DNA of 64,000 bases, from contig OX465581.1 of NCBI GenBank assembly GCA_950022655.1, forward strand, positions 107,119,125 through 107,183,124, given 5' to 3'. Shown here one piece after another: positions 22,140-34,299 of this stretch. Positions within the stretch are counted from its first letter, which is position 1; every line of letters begins with the position of its first letter. Source of the stretch: Alentia gelatinosa (Eukaryota > Annelida > Polychaeta > Phyllodocida > Polynoidae). A program made the translations under genes and the position numbers. The notes under the pieces are model-generated. The model was not told the DNA's origin, ran no database searches, and saw only the letters and a list, made by a program, of their open reading frames with translations.

Positions 22140-23100
22140 CAGGCTGGTTAGAAATTGCTACCAACATCAGTTACAGGATATTTGGGTTCGTCAACCCTGG
22201 ACTCTGGTGGGCCTCTCCTATTTATGACCTTATCCCCTTGTGCATCTACCATGTTGTGAAGCCACTTGACATAATTTACGCAGCCAAATAGAAACACGGT
22301 AAATCTGTTGGCCTTTGACTGACCAGATACAAGAAGTAGACTCTTAGCTTTCCTAACCAGGACTGAGGTGAGTCACATCAAACCATTTAGTTACATAGTA
22401 ATATTCGATAATCTGCCATGACTGTGTTAAGATCAGGCCATCGCCACAAGAGGGTAGTCAAGTCTGAGACGAAGTAAATACAAATCTCTATAATGTTAAT
22501 CTTAAGTATCCAGTCTCACGTGCCTGCCCTATTTTTTTTATTTCTTTTTTTATATATAATATGAGCAAACTCATTTATTTCTGAAATAACCATCTTATAT
22601 GTAATCCTCTTAGTATTTTGATTCATACAACCATCACATTGTTAGATATAATTGACCAATCATGGGAAGATCCTTCAATACCATATAGATCTCGTTATAA
22701 ACATGTCTCTTGTTTAGTCCTCATCTTATTTCAACTTATAATAGTTCTCCTTTTTATCAGTTTTTACCTACTACCCATACAGTTTACTTTCAGCACACAA
22801 GTATTTATGCTATTGAGAGTTTTGTTCCTTGTTCTCCATCTCTCCATTTTCTGTTTTGTTTAAGACACCGGACAGCATACTGATTATATTATTGGCACAG
22901 TACATCACAAAACAAATATTGGCACTCATTTGGTCAGCAAATATAGAAAAGAAGATGTAATCGGATACAAATTCAATATAGGAGACATGATAACATATTC
23001 CAATAGATTACTTCCCTACTCCATTACTGAATTATGTCTGCCCTATCTAGGTGGTCACAGGTCAGTACTGGTCATTGAAAGGTTCGTGTTTGCAGATAAA
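22140..23100. other. AT-rich sequence, partly decayed element
   Basis: Near 22350-22500 the minus strand reads TTLLWRWPDLNTVMADYRILL, which looks like old coding sequence of a mobile element and may extend the DIRS unit. A plus frame at 22618-22863 is hydrophobic but AT-driven. No host exon recognised. Confidence 0.35.
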
Positions 23101-25560
23101 TATCCACAGATCTTCGCTTTTCTGCGTCCTATAGTAGCACCTCCTCCTTCCCCAGCCGAGGGAGCGCGCGCCCAGCACGTGGCCGGCGCGTGCGGCTCGA
23201 CTACCTGTCTGTCCACCTGTCAGGGGGTGGGGTCAGTTAGCAGGGCCGGCCACTGGTCAGTCTAGACAGTAGGGATTAGGTAGCGCCTCACCAGTGCCCA
23301 TGCACGTTGACTGACCACCTCCTCGTTCTCAGCACTGACCAGCACCATATATTATTCCCTACCTCTCTCTGTAAATATCTACTGGTATCACTCTTTAGTA
23401 GCCCAAATCCTCCCTTTTTCGCCTGAAGAGATCAAGTCCATGTATGTACAGAACTGATACTTAAACACAGAGAAGACAAGGTTCGGAACTGAAAAACTTA
23501 TCTGAATCAAAGCGAAATGATAATTGAATTAATTCATCAAGTTTCATAGGATTTGTAGGAAATATAGGACGTCAAACAATCATAAGGCACGGTATGGAGC
23601 AATAAAGCCGAACAGAACACATCTGAACAAAATAGTCCTTTTTTGTTAGACTGAACAATTACTTTTGGTATTTCATTATATGATTATCACCCTACATTCA
23701 CATAAATATCAGTGACAATATATGTTTTTAACTATATCAAATCTATGTAGCTGTCAGAAACTCCTTGTCAAAAGGTATGTTTACGAATGATTTAATTTTG
23801 GTTTACTATTAATATTGCTGGAGAATAAGGCAAGGTAAGTGACACTGTAGTTCTAGGTAGGAATATCGCGGTGTAATCACTGTACTAGAAGGTGAAAGTC
23901 TGCGTCTACAGATTAATCCACTGAAGCTTGATCATACAAATATTCTGTTCGGGGTCCTATCGTTATTATTATCAACACTGAACGGCACTTGCTGATTACA
24001 TATTTCTTTCTTTTAAGCGAATTTGCAAAATACTCAAATTAAATTTTAAAAAAAGGTAGTTATGATATATAGAAATATAGAAAGTTATTTAAATCACTGG
24101 ACAAATGTCTTTGCTGATGTAACATAATTTCTTATATTTTCTGACATACTGGTCGTTCTTGTTGGCATGTATTTTTGATATACTGCATTTTTAGAAATTT
24201 ACAAGAAACAGTTAAAAAAACTGCAGATACTACGATTCTCTGCTGTCTAGTTAGAGACATGAATTATATCCGCTGGCAAGTTCTTCTCATTTTATCTAGG
24301 ATCAATCAATGCCACTAATAAACTCGTCAACAAAAGACCATGAGCTCAAATGCTCGTCGTAAAATGGTCGTAGGTCATGTATCATACGGCGAATTGGCAG
24401 ACCCTGGGTCCGATGCTGGCGTGCGGGAGTTTCGGTGACCAATAATTAGCCTAGCCCCGAAGCTTGCCCCATAATTATGGTAATCAGAATGCGTCCCATG
24501 ACATTACTATTTAAACAAGAGCTTAGCGTTGATGGTTTTCTCACTGATTAACTATTTCCTTGGCGTATTGAGAATAATCGCACTCGTAGGGCTTGTTAGG
24601 ATTTGAGAAAATAATAGTTTATTGACAACAAGAGTCACCTTTACAAGATGTTTTCCGTTCTCGCAGTCAAATCGGCTTTCTGGTCACATGCCCTTTTACT
24701 GTTTTAACATTACTATGGAATCCGCGATAACACCACCAATTAATAGATGGCATGAGGGGAAAAAACCTACTCTAAGATAACTTCAGTAGTTCAGTTTTTA
24801 CCAATAGCTTCTCTGTAGGCACTTCCTGATAATATTGTAAGGTGTTTTAGGCCTGTATATTCAATACCTGGAATTTTCTTGTCACTCTGGAAGTGGATCA
24901 CTTACAACTTTATAGATTCAGCATCGTTTGATGATGAATTTCTTTTTCTTGTTATTTTGAGAATAAAGATAGAACTGAAATCCATTTGTTCAGATTAATT
25001 AAGACAATCTGTCTGATTGCTGATAGCGGCCAAGGATACCATGATAAGCTAGAAGAACGCCAGACCAAAAGATCCCAAGATACAAGGTCATGTATCAGGG
25101 ATCAGTTGGGGTCAGGAAAAGAGGAAATATTTTCCATATGGAATTTACTGAGGCTCAATTTGTAAAATAGAAAAGAAAACATAAGCTAGAAATTCCCGTC
25201 TAAAAGTGAAGACCTGCCATCCCTGAAATATAGTGGTGGAGAGACTTCCATTTCTCAACGGTTTAGCTATAAGCTTAGTAGTTTACGAAAAGTTGAATAT
25301 GCAACAGGACACAAATGTTTAAATACCAACTGAAATCTCAAGAACCATAAAGATTGAACTCTGTATGGCCTACGTAAATTCTTACTTTATCTGGCTTTAT
25401 GGCCAATATAAGTAGTTTTCGTATATATATTCAGCGTTACCAAGAGTGATCTTTACATACATCCAGTGTCAGCATGCCCTTTACAAATATTCAAGGTCAG
25501 CAAGATTGTTGCGGACAATGAATTATCCAGAGATCTAATCCAGGTAGAGACGGACTCTTC
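23100..25560. other. mostly AT-rich spacer with one small GC islet
   Basis: A short GC islet lies at about 23130-23330, and the rest is AT-rich. Near 24350-24500 the sequence is balanced in composition (GCTTGCCCCATAATTATGG) and may be a conserved non-coding element, but this is not testable here. Confidence 0.4.
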
Positions 25561-26720
25561 CTGACCAGTGGTCAGCAATGGTCTCGGCGGTTTGTTCAAC
25601 TTTCAGTCCTGGCACCTCAAGCTCGTGGTCTGACCACTAAGGCTAATCCCGACACCCTTTCCTACCCCACACCCCCGGGCCAGGTGATGGTCAGTTAAAT
25701 GCCAGTGGACAAATGCCAGCATCATTTGGCGGGCGTCGTTTGTCGTGCTGGTGCTAGTCTGGTCTGACCGTCCCCGGCTAATCCCAATTAGCGGACCCAG
25801 GAGGGCCGGGGTCGCCGCTACGCCCGGGAGCTGGGGTTGGGGTGGGGTGAGGTGTAGGGGGTTAGGTCGGCCCCCCTGGGCTCATTACGCACCCCGCTCG
25901 GCGCACAATGGCCGGGTACTAATCACGGCCCCGGCCCTCCTGCCCCACCAGCCAAATCCCCGTCAGCTGCCCGCCGCCCACAAATAACCCAATTTGCCCA
26001 AGGTCGAGGTGGCGGGCGGCGGTGGGGAGCGCCCGTTATCGGGCCACCTCATCACCTCCGGCCCGGGCACCCACCTGCCGACCCCGTCCCTGACCCCCGC
26101 TGGCCAACGCCAGGAGAAGGCGGTGCTGCTAGTGGTGGCTGGGTAGGCAGGAGCGGCCTGCTCTTCGCCACTTCATCACTTACACCAACACCTCCTCTCC
26201 AGTCACCGCCTTCAGCGGTTTTTGCTAATTCTTTTTTTAAAATTCTTTTTACGTGGATTTTTTTAACACCCAATAGCCTCAGTTCTGTACCAGCATCTCT
26301 TCCACACCAACTACTACCAGCACCAGCCGTCGCCCTCCTGGCCTGGTCGGCAGCAGGAGTTCCCTAGCCCGGGCCTCCCGGCGCCCGGGGAGCGATTGTC
26401 GGCGGGCCGCGGGGTCGGGGCCTCGGGCGCCGGGGGCCGTGGTCGGTCCCGTCGGGGGTCATAAGGCTGGTGGCCTAAGACGACTTAATCTGGGATTAGC
26501 GTGAGACGAGCGTGGACCTGATCCTCGCCGAGCCATCAGGACACGAGCCCGGGCGGCGCCGGGGGACCGAGCCGCTCGCCGAGCAGCTCCTGGTATTATG
26601 GCCGCTGCGAGCAGTAAGGGAGGCACAGTCTCTCTGAGTAAGGGGCGCCCGGCAAGTGGTAACCATGCCGTTCTAGTCGCAACAGCAGACGGCTTCCTTA
26701 CAAGCACCATCATTGCTGCC
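25560..26720. other. GC/CpG island
   Basis: Very GC-rich, especially 25750-26050 and 26330-26620. GAGCAGCTC lies at 26581, and the variant GAGCCGCTC at 26569 immediately before it. No exon recognised. Frames are GC-driven. Confidence 0.6.
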
Positions 26721-28420
26721 AGTCAGCTATTCTTAGACAGAACGACCAAGATTTAGAATAAAACGGGGTGGAAATGTGACAAAATGATACCCGAGTAGAT
26801 AAACAAAGAGAAGACAAGCACGCAACCTGAATGTCAGAGGACATGAACAAATAGGAGAATCAACAGGTTCATGGTAGAAAGCCAACGGACAATTAAAGTT
26901 AACGTCTGCATAAATCACTTAAAAAGGGATACTTGATCCCTGTGTTATTTTTGTGTTTGACGAAAGGCTAGATACTTCCTGAAATAGAGTATATTAACTT
27001 TTCTATTTGACAACATAGACTACATATGCACGAAGCGGGTTTCCCATTCTACCTGGAAATTAAATTGATGGTAGATATATCCATATCAATAAAGAAACCA
27101 GCTAACATCTCTAAATGACAATCAAACGTAGGAGACAATACAATACATGATTAAGTTGCATCTTATAATAGAGGAAAGTTATGACAGATCATGCCGTCGT
27201 TATGACGAGTCTACTGTATGTTCTTACCACACGAAGTTTGACAAAGTCAAATTTTTGTTTAGAAAGTTTTCGAGAGCAAATGTACATGTATGCGCAGTTA
27301 AAGTAGAAGGTCTATATACCACCGACCCATTTATTAATAAAACCATTGTTTATTCCCAAAGAGGGACGCATTATCAAGTTCATTATATCATATATCATGA
27401 GCAGCTCACACAGACAAAGGGTACCAAGTTCCACTTCATCACTCATTAACTTCCCTGATCATAACAATCAAACGAGATGAAAAGGTGAAGCACCTATTTT
27501 AACACCGCACAGGGGACTAGCATAGAACATTATGAAATTAAACACACAATGCAGCCTTTAGCAGCCTCAACGTCATGATGTGTTTTTTTCTGGGTTTCAA
27601 TTTGCTTTTACAAAGAAAATGAATCAGTACATAAACCAATCTTTGAGTTCTACGAGCTTCGAAATCATGGTGAAAGACACATGAAGTCTGTTTCGGTGAA
27701 AAAAAATTTCAGCGGCTGTAACATATCTGAAGACAATACATATCTAAATTGCCTGTAGGAAGCAATATTGAAACCAGACGGAGACAGGCGAGACGCACGT
27801 TTTACTGTCCAGATGCTCATATTTCCAACTGAATCCGAAACAATCATTTACCTGAGCATAACGCGGCCCTGACTCTCCCAGCAAATGGAGATGAGAGAAG
27901 AATATATTTCTCTGTCTTCACCAGGCTTCTCTGTTTATAGATGAGTGTCATCCCCGACTGCCACTCTATGGTCACCCAACAATCATCTATCAAGCAGTGC
28001 TGACGCGATTTAAGAGATCTTCTTGTAGTACCTTGACCATCCTCTACACTATTAAGATGATCCAAGACTGCCCGCACATATCTACATACAAATATACCAA
28101 ATCTCCTTCAGAGACCTTCCTCGCTGTCATTAAACATCAACAAACTACCCACCTAGCTATCCACCCGCGAGAGGCTGGGCGGGGACGTCGACCAGACAAT
28201 ATGTGATAGCAATGGCGGCATCATTCACTGACTCCACTAACCGGTACAAATTCTAGATTATTTCTCACTGCAAATTTCCATTGATTCCCTTGACTATACA
28301 TTACCGAGTGTGGACATATCCGGATATGTGAGGAATATAGGGACCCCATACCATTACCTTTAGATACACAAGTACACAACGCATTTTCCAGCACATGCAC
28401 ACACATAGACTCACCCACAC
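26720..28420. other. AT-rich spacer with an isolated GAGCWGCTC
   Basis: GAGCAGCTC at 27399 is unusual in lying outside a GC island. A 100-codon plus frame at 27147-27449 has no recognisable domain. No other feature seen. Confidence 0.4.
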
Positions 28421-29800
28421 ATGCGCGTTACAGAGAGAAGGAGCGGCGGCTTGTGCACCTGAATCAGCTCTGTTTGTGATGATGATGTGGGAGTGGCGGT
28501 GGGGGGCAGCTCACTTCCGGTCGGGAGATGGCAGCGGTTTGATACATCGGCCGGGTGTCGGATGTGACTCCCGGGTGTCGGGAGCTGCTCCTGGGCGCGG
28601 CTCCATCGCCGGCTTCCTGTGGCCTGTCAGCGGGTGGCGCCCATACATACCCGTTAATGGGCAGGTATAGACGGGCGCGCGCCCACCGTCAACATACCGG
28701 CCTCTCTCCCTCTCACCCCCGCTCCCTCGCCCGCCAACCGGGCCCGACTCCCACCACGCCCCACACAGAAAAACGGCATTCCCCCGGCCTCATAAGGTTA
28801 CGTTGATTTAGCGCGAGCTGCTCATTTTTGTTGCGGCGTTTTCAGGAGGAAGCTGCAGTTTTCCCAGCGCATAATGATTATCATGAATCACAGGGGTGTC
28901 CGGCAGGCTGTTTGCTCTCCGCTGGCAATGGTTACTCTCACTAGTGAAGTTTTAGGGTAACTCTACACTCTTAATCGTTATGCAGATTCACAAAGTTTTT
29001 CTCTGTTCCTCCCGACTGACGTCCAACACATATTTTGGGACTAAGTTGCATTATCTTTTTTATATGAATCTGAAACGGTCCTCAGGGGTGTCATCAATCG
29101 TATATACATATGGACAACATCGATTTTCCGAAAAAATATACTAGATCTGGTTACACTAGTTTATATATGTACAGAAATGTGAGACATGAACTTAAACCAT
29201 ATAAGAATAAATACTCAAAGGATTGTTGTACATGTATTTGGCGTTCTTCTGTTTGGACGACTGATGTCCAGTTCCGGGGCACCACACAATCAAAGAAAAT
29301 GAAAGAAAACAAAACAAAACAATGGGACTGCTTGCAAACAATGCGCGATGTAATAAAAATGTGTCGGTTGGTGCAGTGGCGACAGGAGAGGGGTGGAAGG
29401 GTGGGGGCGTGTGGGTGGCACCGGGGGCTGTGAGAGCACACCTGGTGTCGCCCCTTACCTAACACAGGTGTCGAGAGGAGGCGACCCGCTCCTTGCCAAG
29501 AACAAATATTGTCTGTTTAAATTAGCTGACACGTAGCTTTCAAAGGTGGCGTGATCAATCACAATAAATAAGCAATGTCTTGTCACGTGTCGCCGCCATC
29601 CATCACCACGTGCACGCTGACGGGGCGGGTCGCATCTGGCTGGCGGGGTGGAGGCAGCGCCCCCCACCTACACCACCGTCACCATCAGGGCCACCACTGG
29701 CACCACTCAGGTCCCCACCTCTGTATCCGCACCCGCTGTCCGCATCAGTTGCTACCAACACGTCGCATAGTTCGTTGGATCCTTTAGGAGCCAAGTGGTA
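28420..29800. other. two GC islets separated by AT-rich DNA
   Basis: GC-rich at about 28430-28860 (GAGCTGCTC at 28582 and 28815) and about 29370-29800 (CACGTG at about 29585 and 29609, CAC-rich repeats at 29660-29710). No exon recognised. Confidence 0.5.
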
Positions 29801-30490
29801 TCCCTGCGAGGTTTTCATCTCTGATTTCACAAAAGGTGCTGATGTTGGATGTGGTCGTTTTTTTGTTGTTGTTTTTTTTTAATTCAGACAAGACTACAAT
29901 CTGCTATTGGGCAGGTTTTCGTTGTAGTGATAAATGTGTTCATATGGTCGTATAGGCTTGAGATAAGAGCTGAGATGTTCCCCGAGTTTCAGATCTTCAG
30001 GAGAAGTAGCAGGCAAAAGTGTGTGGGTCTCGGGTCCCAATACGGATCCACATGAGAGTCGACCACGCAGAAGATTACCCCTCTGCATTTGGTATACGTT
30101 CTATGGATTCTTCTGATTTTGTCCAAGAAACTGTACAATACATTTTATTGATTACTGTGTTCTCACCGAATGCTTTTTAACGCGCCTTTAATACACGCAT
30201 CTACACCCTTCTAAGGTGGCAGATGGCATGTAGCTAATGTTCTTTTTATAGAGAATAGAATTAAGTTGGTGATTTGAAGACAAAGTCTGAGGGCATCATT
30301 CTGCATCCTCCCCCTCCCCATTTATTTTAGACAGAAAGAGGTGAGATCCAAGCATAAAAAGCGTATAATGGCAAGGTAACTGATAATGTAGCAGTTGGAA
30401 GGAATATATACATGTATATACATAGCTAATAAAATCTGATCAATTATCATTACGAGAAATAGGAGATACCAGGATGGCAATTGTAGACAC
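29800..30490. other. AT-rich spacer
   Basis: No gene recognised. T-rich runs at 29860-29880. Confidence 0.35.
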
Positions 30491-30772
30491 CAACAGGTTT
30501 TGGTCAAAGTCGTTGTTCTCCACAAGTTTGATGTGTAGCAGTATGAGCGAGGCGAAGATGACTGAATATCACGTCACATTTAAACTAGTTGGAGAACAGC
30601 GACTTTGATCAAAACGAGTTGCTTTCTGTATTTAACTCACCCCTGTACACACAAAAAAAATCGTCAAAACACAGGATATAGACCACGGAGAACGGACTGC
30701 AATACTCATAGAGGCAAGGTGAACAGGTTCCCTATGTTAAGCCTATGGGACATAAATACCAGGGGTGAGATA
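30491..30772. mobile_element. composite inverted-arm repeat, copy 1
   Basis: The left part has arms 30491-30522 and 30590-30621 that are inverted partners over 32 bp (CAACAGGTTTTGGTCAAAGT against its mirrored partner, few mismatches). The right part has short inverted ends, TTTAACTCACCCCTG at 30631 and CCAGGGGTGAGATA at 30759, enclosing about 110 bases. There is no coding capacity. It reads as two adjacent or nested MITE-like units that move together, since copy 2 has the same order. Confidence 0.7.
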
Positions 30773-30779
30773 ATGGAAC

Positions 30780-31600
30780 AGAACAAATAGCGTCAAAAAT
30801 CCATGTTGCCCAAGTTAAGGAATGGAGTAATATTCGTATGACAATACAAAGCATATTCGCAAAAAAAGAGCTCCTAGCATGACACAGTTCCGAATGTACC
30901 TATCATAATGTACAGTATGTACAGACCGTATGGATCTCGAATGAGGGAAGTCCAGCATTATAATAACAACGGTAGACACGGGTGTCTGCCAAGAAATATG
31001 TAATGTGGGAGGAACATGATGTGTCAACTTCACCAATTGGAATCACAAGTAACTACTTTGTGTCTTTCATATTGATCACGCCCTGATTCTTGGCAGATCA
31101 GGTTTTATTTTAGTTTCAACGGTTCACACAATAGAGAAGAATATATGCTTCAACTTAAAAAGTACTACAGGACAACAACGACGTTGGTTTGACAGGTTGA
31201 GAAACATTCCCTATCGGCATAGACCCGTGATAAAGAGGTTATTTTACCATAACTGCTATACTACTTTCAGTAAGGCAATAGTATATTTTCTCACACGGTG
31301 CCAGTTTATATGAAGATTTTGTCAAATACAAGTTTTGTTTCACAATGGTCTCACCTTTTACCAAAGAAAGGAGGAAGGACAAAATCTGTGTGGTTTTCAA
31401 TCTCATGTTCATGTTATTTTCCCCATAAAACTATAATATTACACGGCAACACTTTCCTTTCCCAAAAAGGAGAGGAAAAACAAAACACCCGAACTAAAAA
31501 TGATCTCCCCGCCGTAAGCACACAGTTATAAAAAGCACTGTTTTTTTCGTAACAAAAAATTACAATCCACTTGATGATGCGATGGCGATTAAATGAAAGG
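30780..31600. other. AT-rich spacer
   Basis: No gene or repeat recognised between the two composite repeats. Confidence 0.35.
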
Positions 31601-33030
31601 TCTGATGATTAAAACGGACCAGGAGGGAATGTGGCATGGGGGAAGGGGCGAATGAGCATCGCTTGGGTGGGGAAGTGTGTTATAAAGATTTGAATATAAA
31701 AGGCGCGTAGGTGGAATGTGGAATGGGGATACATGTATATGATTACAGAGATGGGGCGCGAGCGGGTGTTGGAATAGTTCTTGGAGAGTATTGGGGGAGA
31801 GGTAAAGGTATTTAAGGGGTATCAGAGGGTTATGAACTAGTTAGAGGTTGGGTGATTGTTAGAGAGGATAGAACGGAGTCGGGATAAAAGGGTAATTAGA
31901 GGGATGTCGGTGGAGTTAATTAGGAATGTGACATGGATAAGTGTGTTGGAGATGAGTCTGGGGAGAGTGAAAGGGGTGAGATAAGAGGGTAGCAAAGTAG
32001 AAACCAACAAGTTTTGGTCAAAGTTGTCGTTCCCCACGAGTTTGATGCAAAGTCGTCCTTCTCCACAAGTTTGATGCCAAGTAAATATCACATAGCGTTC
32101 AAACGAGTTGCAGAATGTCTTCTTTGACCAAAACGAGTTGCTTTCTGTATTTATCTCACCCCTGTACACACTAAAAGAATGGACAACATACAGGATATAG
32201 ACCATGGAGAACGGACTGCAATAGTTATAGGGGCATGGAGAACGAGTTCCCAATGTTAAGCCTATGGTCATTTATTCCAGCGGTGAGATAATGTACAGGT
32301 CGGTACAGACGGATTTGAAGTCATGGTGGGATCGGTAAAGTATATAGGATGGCGTGAGACAATTGAGATAGGATAGAACAATCTTGTGGCAGGACTGTGA
32401 TAAGTGGATGTGGGAGATGAACGGCAGAGCAGGGAGAAGGTGAGCTAAACTCCTACGACTGGTTGAAGGGGTATGGTAAGCATAGTGAGTGATATGACGG
32501 TGTATTAGAAGGGGAGAAAAACAGCAAATGTGGTTGAGTTAAGGTAGGGGTGTGGCAAAGAGTGCTAGTATGTCTAAAGTTGTGAAAAGCCGAATTGAAA
32601 GATATAATAATAGGGCTGTAGGAAAAAATGAAGGGTCATGGTCGGAGACTAGGAAGGGTACGATAAGGTTGCCATTGGAGGGTACTACAGGTTATACAAG
32701 AAGTAACCAACAGGGTCATATGAGGCAGTAATATCAATGGGATGGGATGGGTGTTGGTATAAGAGTAGGGGCGTTAATAGGAGGTAGGGGTCTGAGAAAG
32801 AATACTGTCAGAGATGGCAGGGATATCGTGTCAGGGATGTTGCTGTATGGTACTGGAGGTACGGCGTGGAGAATGAGCGGCAAGGATGGGGCCTGGCAGG
32901 TGGTAAGGATTTGTTTTGTGGAGGTAGAGGCAGGCGTGTGTGTTTGTGTATCGGTAAGAGAGCCCAGAAAACATGTGAGGCGTGGTGGTGGGGCTGCTGG
33001 TGAGTTGGTGGGAAGAGGGTGGGGTTGATG
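31600..33030. other. long G/A-skewed tract (interrupted by composite repeat copy 2)
   Basis: The plus strand is strikingly rich in G and poor in C (words such as GGTAGGGG, GGAATGTGG, GTGGGAG) for over 1 kb, except where the composite repeat sits. Open frames here are composition-driven. Transcribed as CDIN1 intron, the RNA would be pyrimidine-rich. Confidence 0.45.
32005..32293. mobile_element. composite inverted-arm repeat, copy 2
   Basis: Same order and orientation as copy 1, about 1.5 kb away: TTTTGGTCAAAGTTG left arm, ACCAAAACGAGTTG right arm, TTTATCTCACCCCTG, a shared ACAGGATATAGACCA middle, then GTTAAGCCTATGG and GCGGTGAGATAATG. Several arm positions differ from copy 1. Confidence 0.7.
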
Positions 33031-33430
33031 GAGAGGCCGGCTAATGAGCACACCTGTCTAAGGTGAGACGGGTCAGCCCACCTGGCCATTAGGCCATCAT
33101 AAGCGTATCGGGGCCGGGCGGACGGCCAGTAATCGGGCCTGACACGGCATACTTTAATCTGCCAGCGCGGGGACACAACCGCCGGCTAATTGAGGGTTAT
33201 GACGGCCCGCGCCCGTCACGGATATGAAGTGTAATCAGGTGTTTAAATCAACCTCCTCATCGTTTGTCTTGATCACCTGTTTAAGCGGTCCGGCCCTGAC
33301 TTCATTAATTTGTCAGCTGACGACGGGCCCAGACCCCGGACCGTGTTTGGGGAGGTGATCCATCAGGCCCCTTACCACACACCACCTCCCGCCACGACCC
33401 CCGCCACGGTGGGCTCACACTCCAGCCCTC
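33030..33430. other. GC islet
   Basis: GC-rich with CpGs, including GTCAGCTGACG near 33314. It has no GAGCWGCTC copy and no exon was recognised. Confidence 0.45.
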
Positions 33431-33670
33431 TTTAATACTTTAAAACCTCGTTGACGTTCAGAGCCAAAGATATGCTACTGGTGCCTCCTTGTGAAAAGTA
33501 TAGGAAGATAAGCTGACAATGGCAGGTAAGGAGTAGTTAGCTATAGAGTAAATAGATGGGTGATACTTACATAATACATATTTTCCTACTTCAGATGATA
33601 ACAGTTATGTAGTAAGAAGATGGCCAGGTATGTACCAGACGGAAGACTAAGTAACAGAATAATTCCAACT
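33430..33670. other. AT-rich spacer
   Basis: Nothing recognised. Confidence 0.3.
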
Positions 33671-34290
33671 CTTGCTGGTCGATATGTACACAATATAACC
33701 ATGATTTGGATCTGCATGGTCATATTCTCCGCGTAGTTGACGCGGAGTATTGCGTGTTCCTACATACCTATGACTGAACACTCTATGGTTACACCACGCT
33801 ACAGGGGATGGAATAACTTACGTTTACTACCTAAGGCTGACGTTTACTACCCTAAGTTAACGGTTGCTACCCAAGTTTGACAATTAGACCAATCAGATCG
33901 TCTCTTACATATTCATATGGAAAGCGCAGTAGGGAGAAAACATAGAGTCTCAAGTTACTCGATAAGGTTGGATCTGGCTTCGCATTTGATAGCGTGTAAG
34001 GAAATAACGCTATCTATCGGTATCAAACTACATTTGAAGGTAAATAGGAATAAGGAAACCAAGTTTCCAGAGAGAGATATGAAAGTTACTCGGTAAGGCT
34101 TGAAAAAATTACTGCCTGCGGCCAAGGCCTTGGGCAGAAATTCTTCCGAGCCTTACCTTGTAACTTTGACTTTCTCTCACCGGAACATAGTTTTCCTCTA
34201 GTGTCAACTACAAGGAGAACACAGCCAGACAGATCCAAATCGTAGTAATGTTGTATTTATTACTCACCTTTCGACTAATTATTAGGAAAA
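33670..34290. mobile_element. foldback/MITE-like element, copy B
   Basis: The left arm (about 33690-33745: ATGATTTGGATCTG, CTCCGCGTAGTTGACGC) pairs imperfectly with the reverse complement of the right arm (about 34200-34255: GTCAACTACAAGGAGAACAC, CAGATCCAAATCGT). A perfect small hairpin TCCGCG-TAGTTGA-CGCGGA sits at the end of the left arm. The right arm and following TTGTATTTAT resemble copy A. The interior holds a second large imperfect hairpin. Confidence 0.55.
34054..34196. repeat. imperfect hairpin with arms of about 70 bp
   Basis: The first arm (GGAAACCAAGTTTCC, AAAGTTACTCGGTAAGGCT) pairs with the second (AGCCTTACCTTGTAACTTTG, GGAACATAGTTTTCC) around a GGCCAAGGCC centre. It lies inside foldback element B. 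It could be a nested MITE or the source of a hairpin RNA. Confidence 0.65.
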
Positions 34291-34299
34291 AATCTTGTA

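Larger units (their letters stand above)
20295..22140 (-). mobile_element. decayed DIRS-like (tyrosine-recombinase) retrotransposon
   Basis: Read right to left. An acidic, possibly gag-like stretch (about 21900-22020, SDLSSDNELE) is followed by a gag-like peptide (21557-21282), a basic lysine-rich stretch (KNKNKSYNKKWRSDKG, about 20970) and a reverse transcriptase (20860-20300). Motifs such as FKMKSLQTA, LDLSDAYFATL and GQLYQFICLPIGLA are typical of DIRS reverse transcriptases. No RNase H, methylase or tyrosine recombinase was seen after the reverse transcriptase. Outer limits are approximate, and decayed sequence may continue to about 22.5 kb. Confidence 0.7.

Noticed and set aside
31397..31412. 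Minus-strand HEHE coding word resembling the GHEHEVLL segment of CDIN1
   Set aside because: A stop codon lies immediately before it with no splice acceptor between, and the following residues do not match CDIN1.
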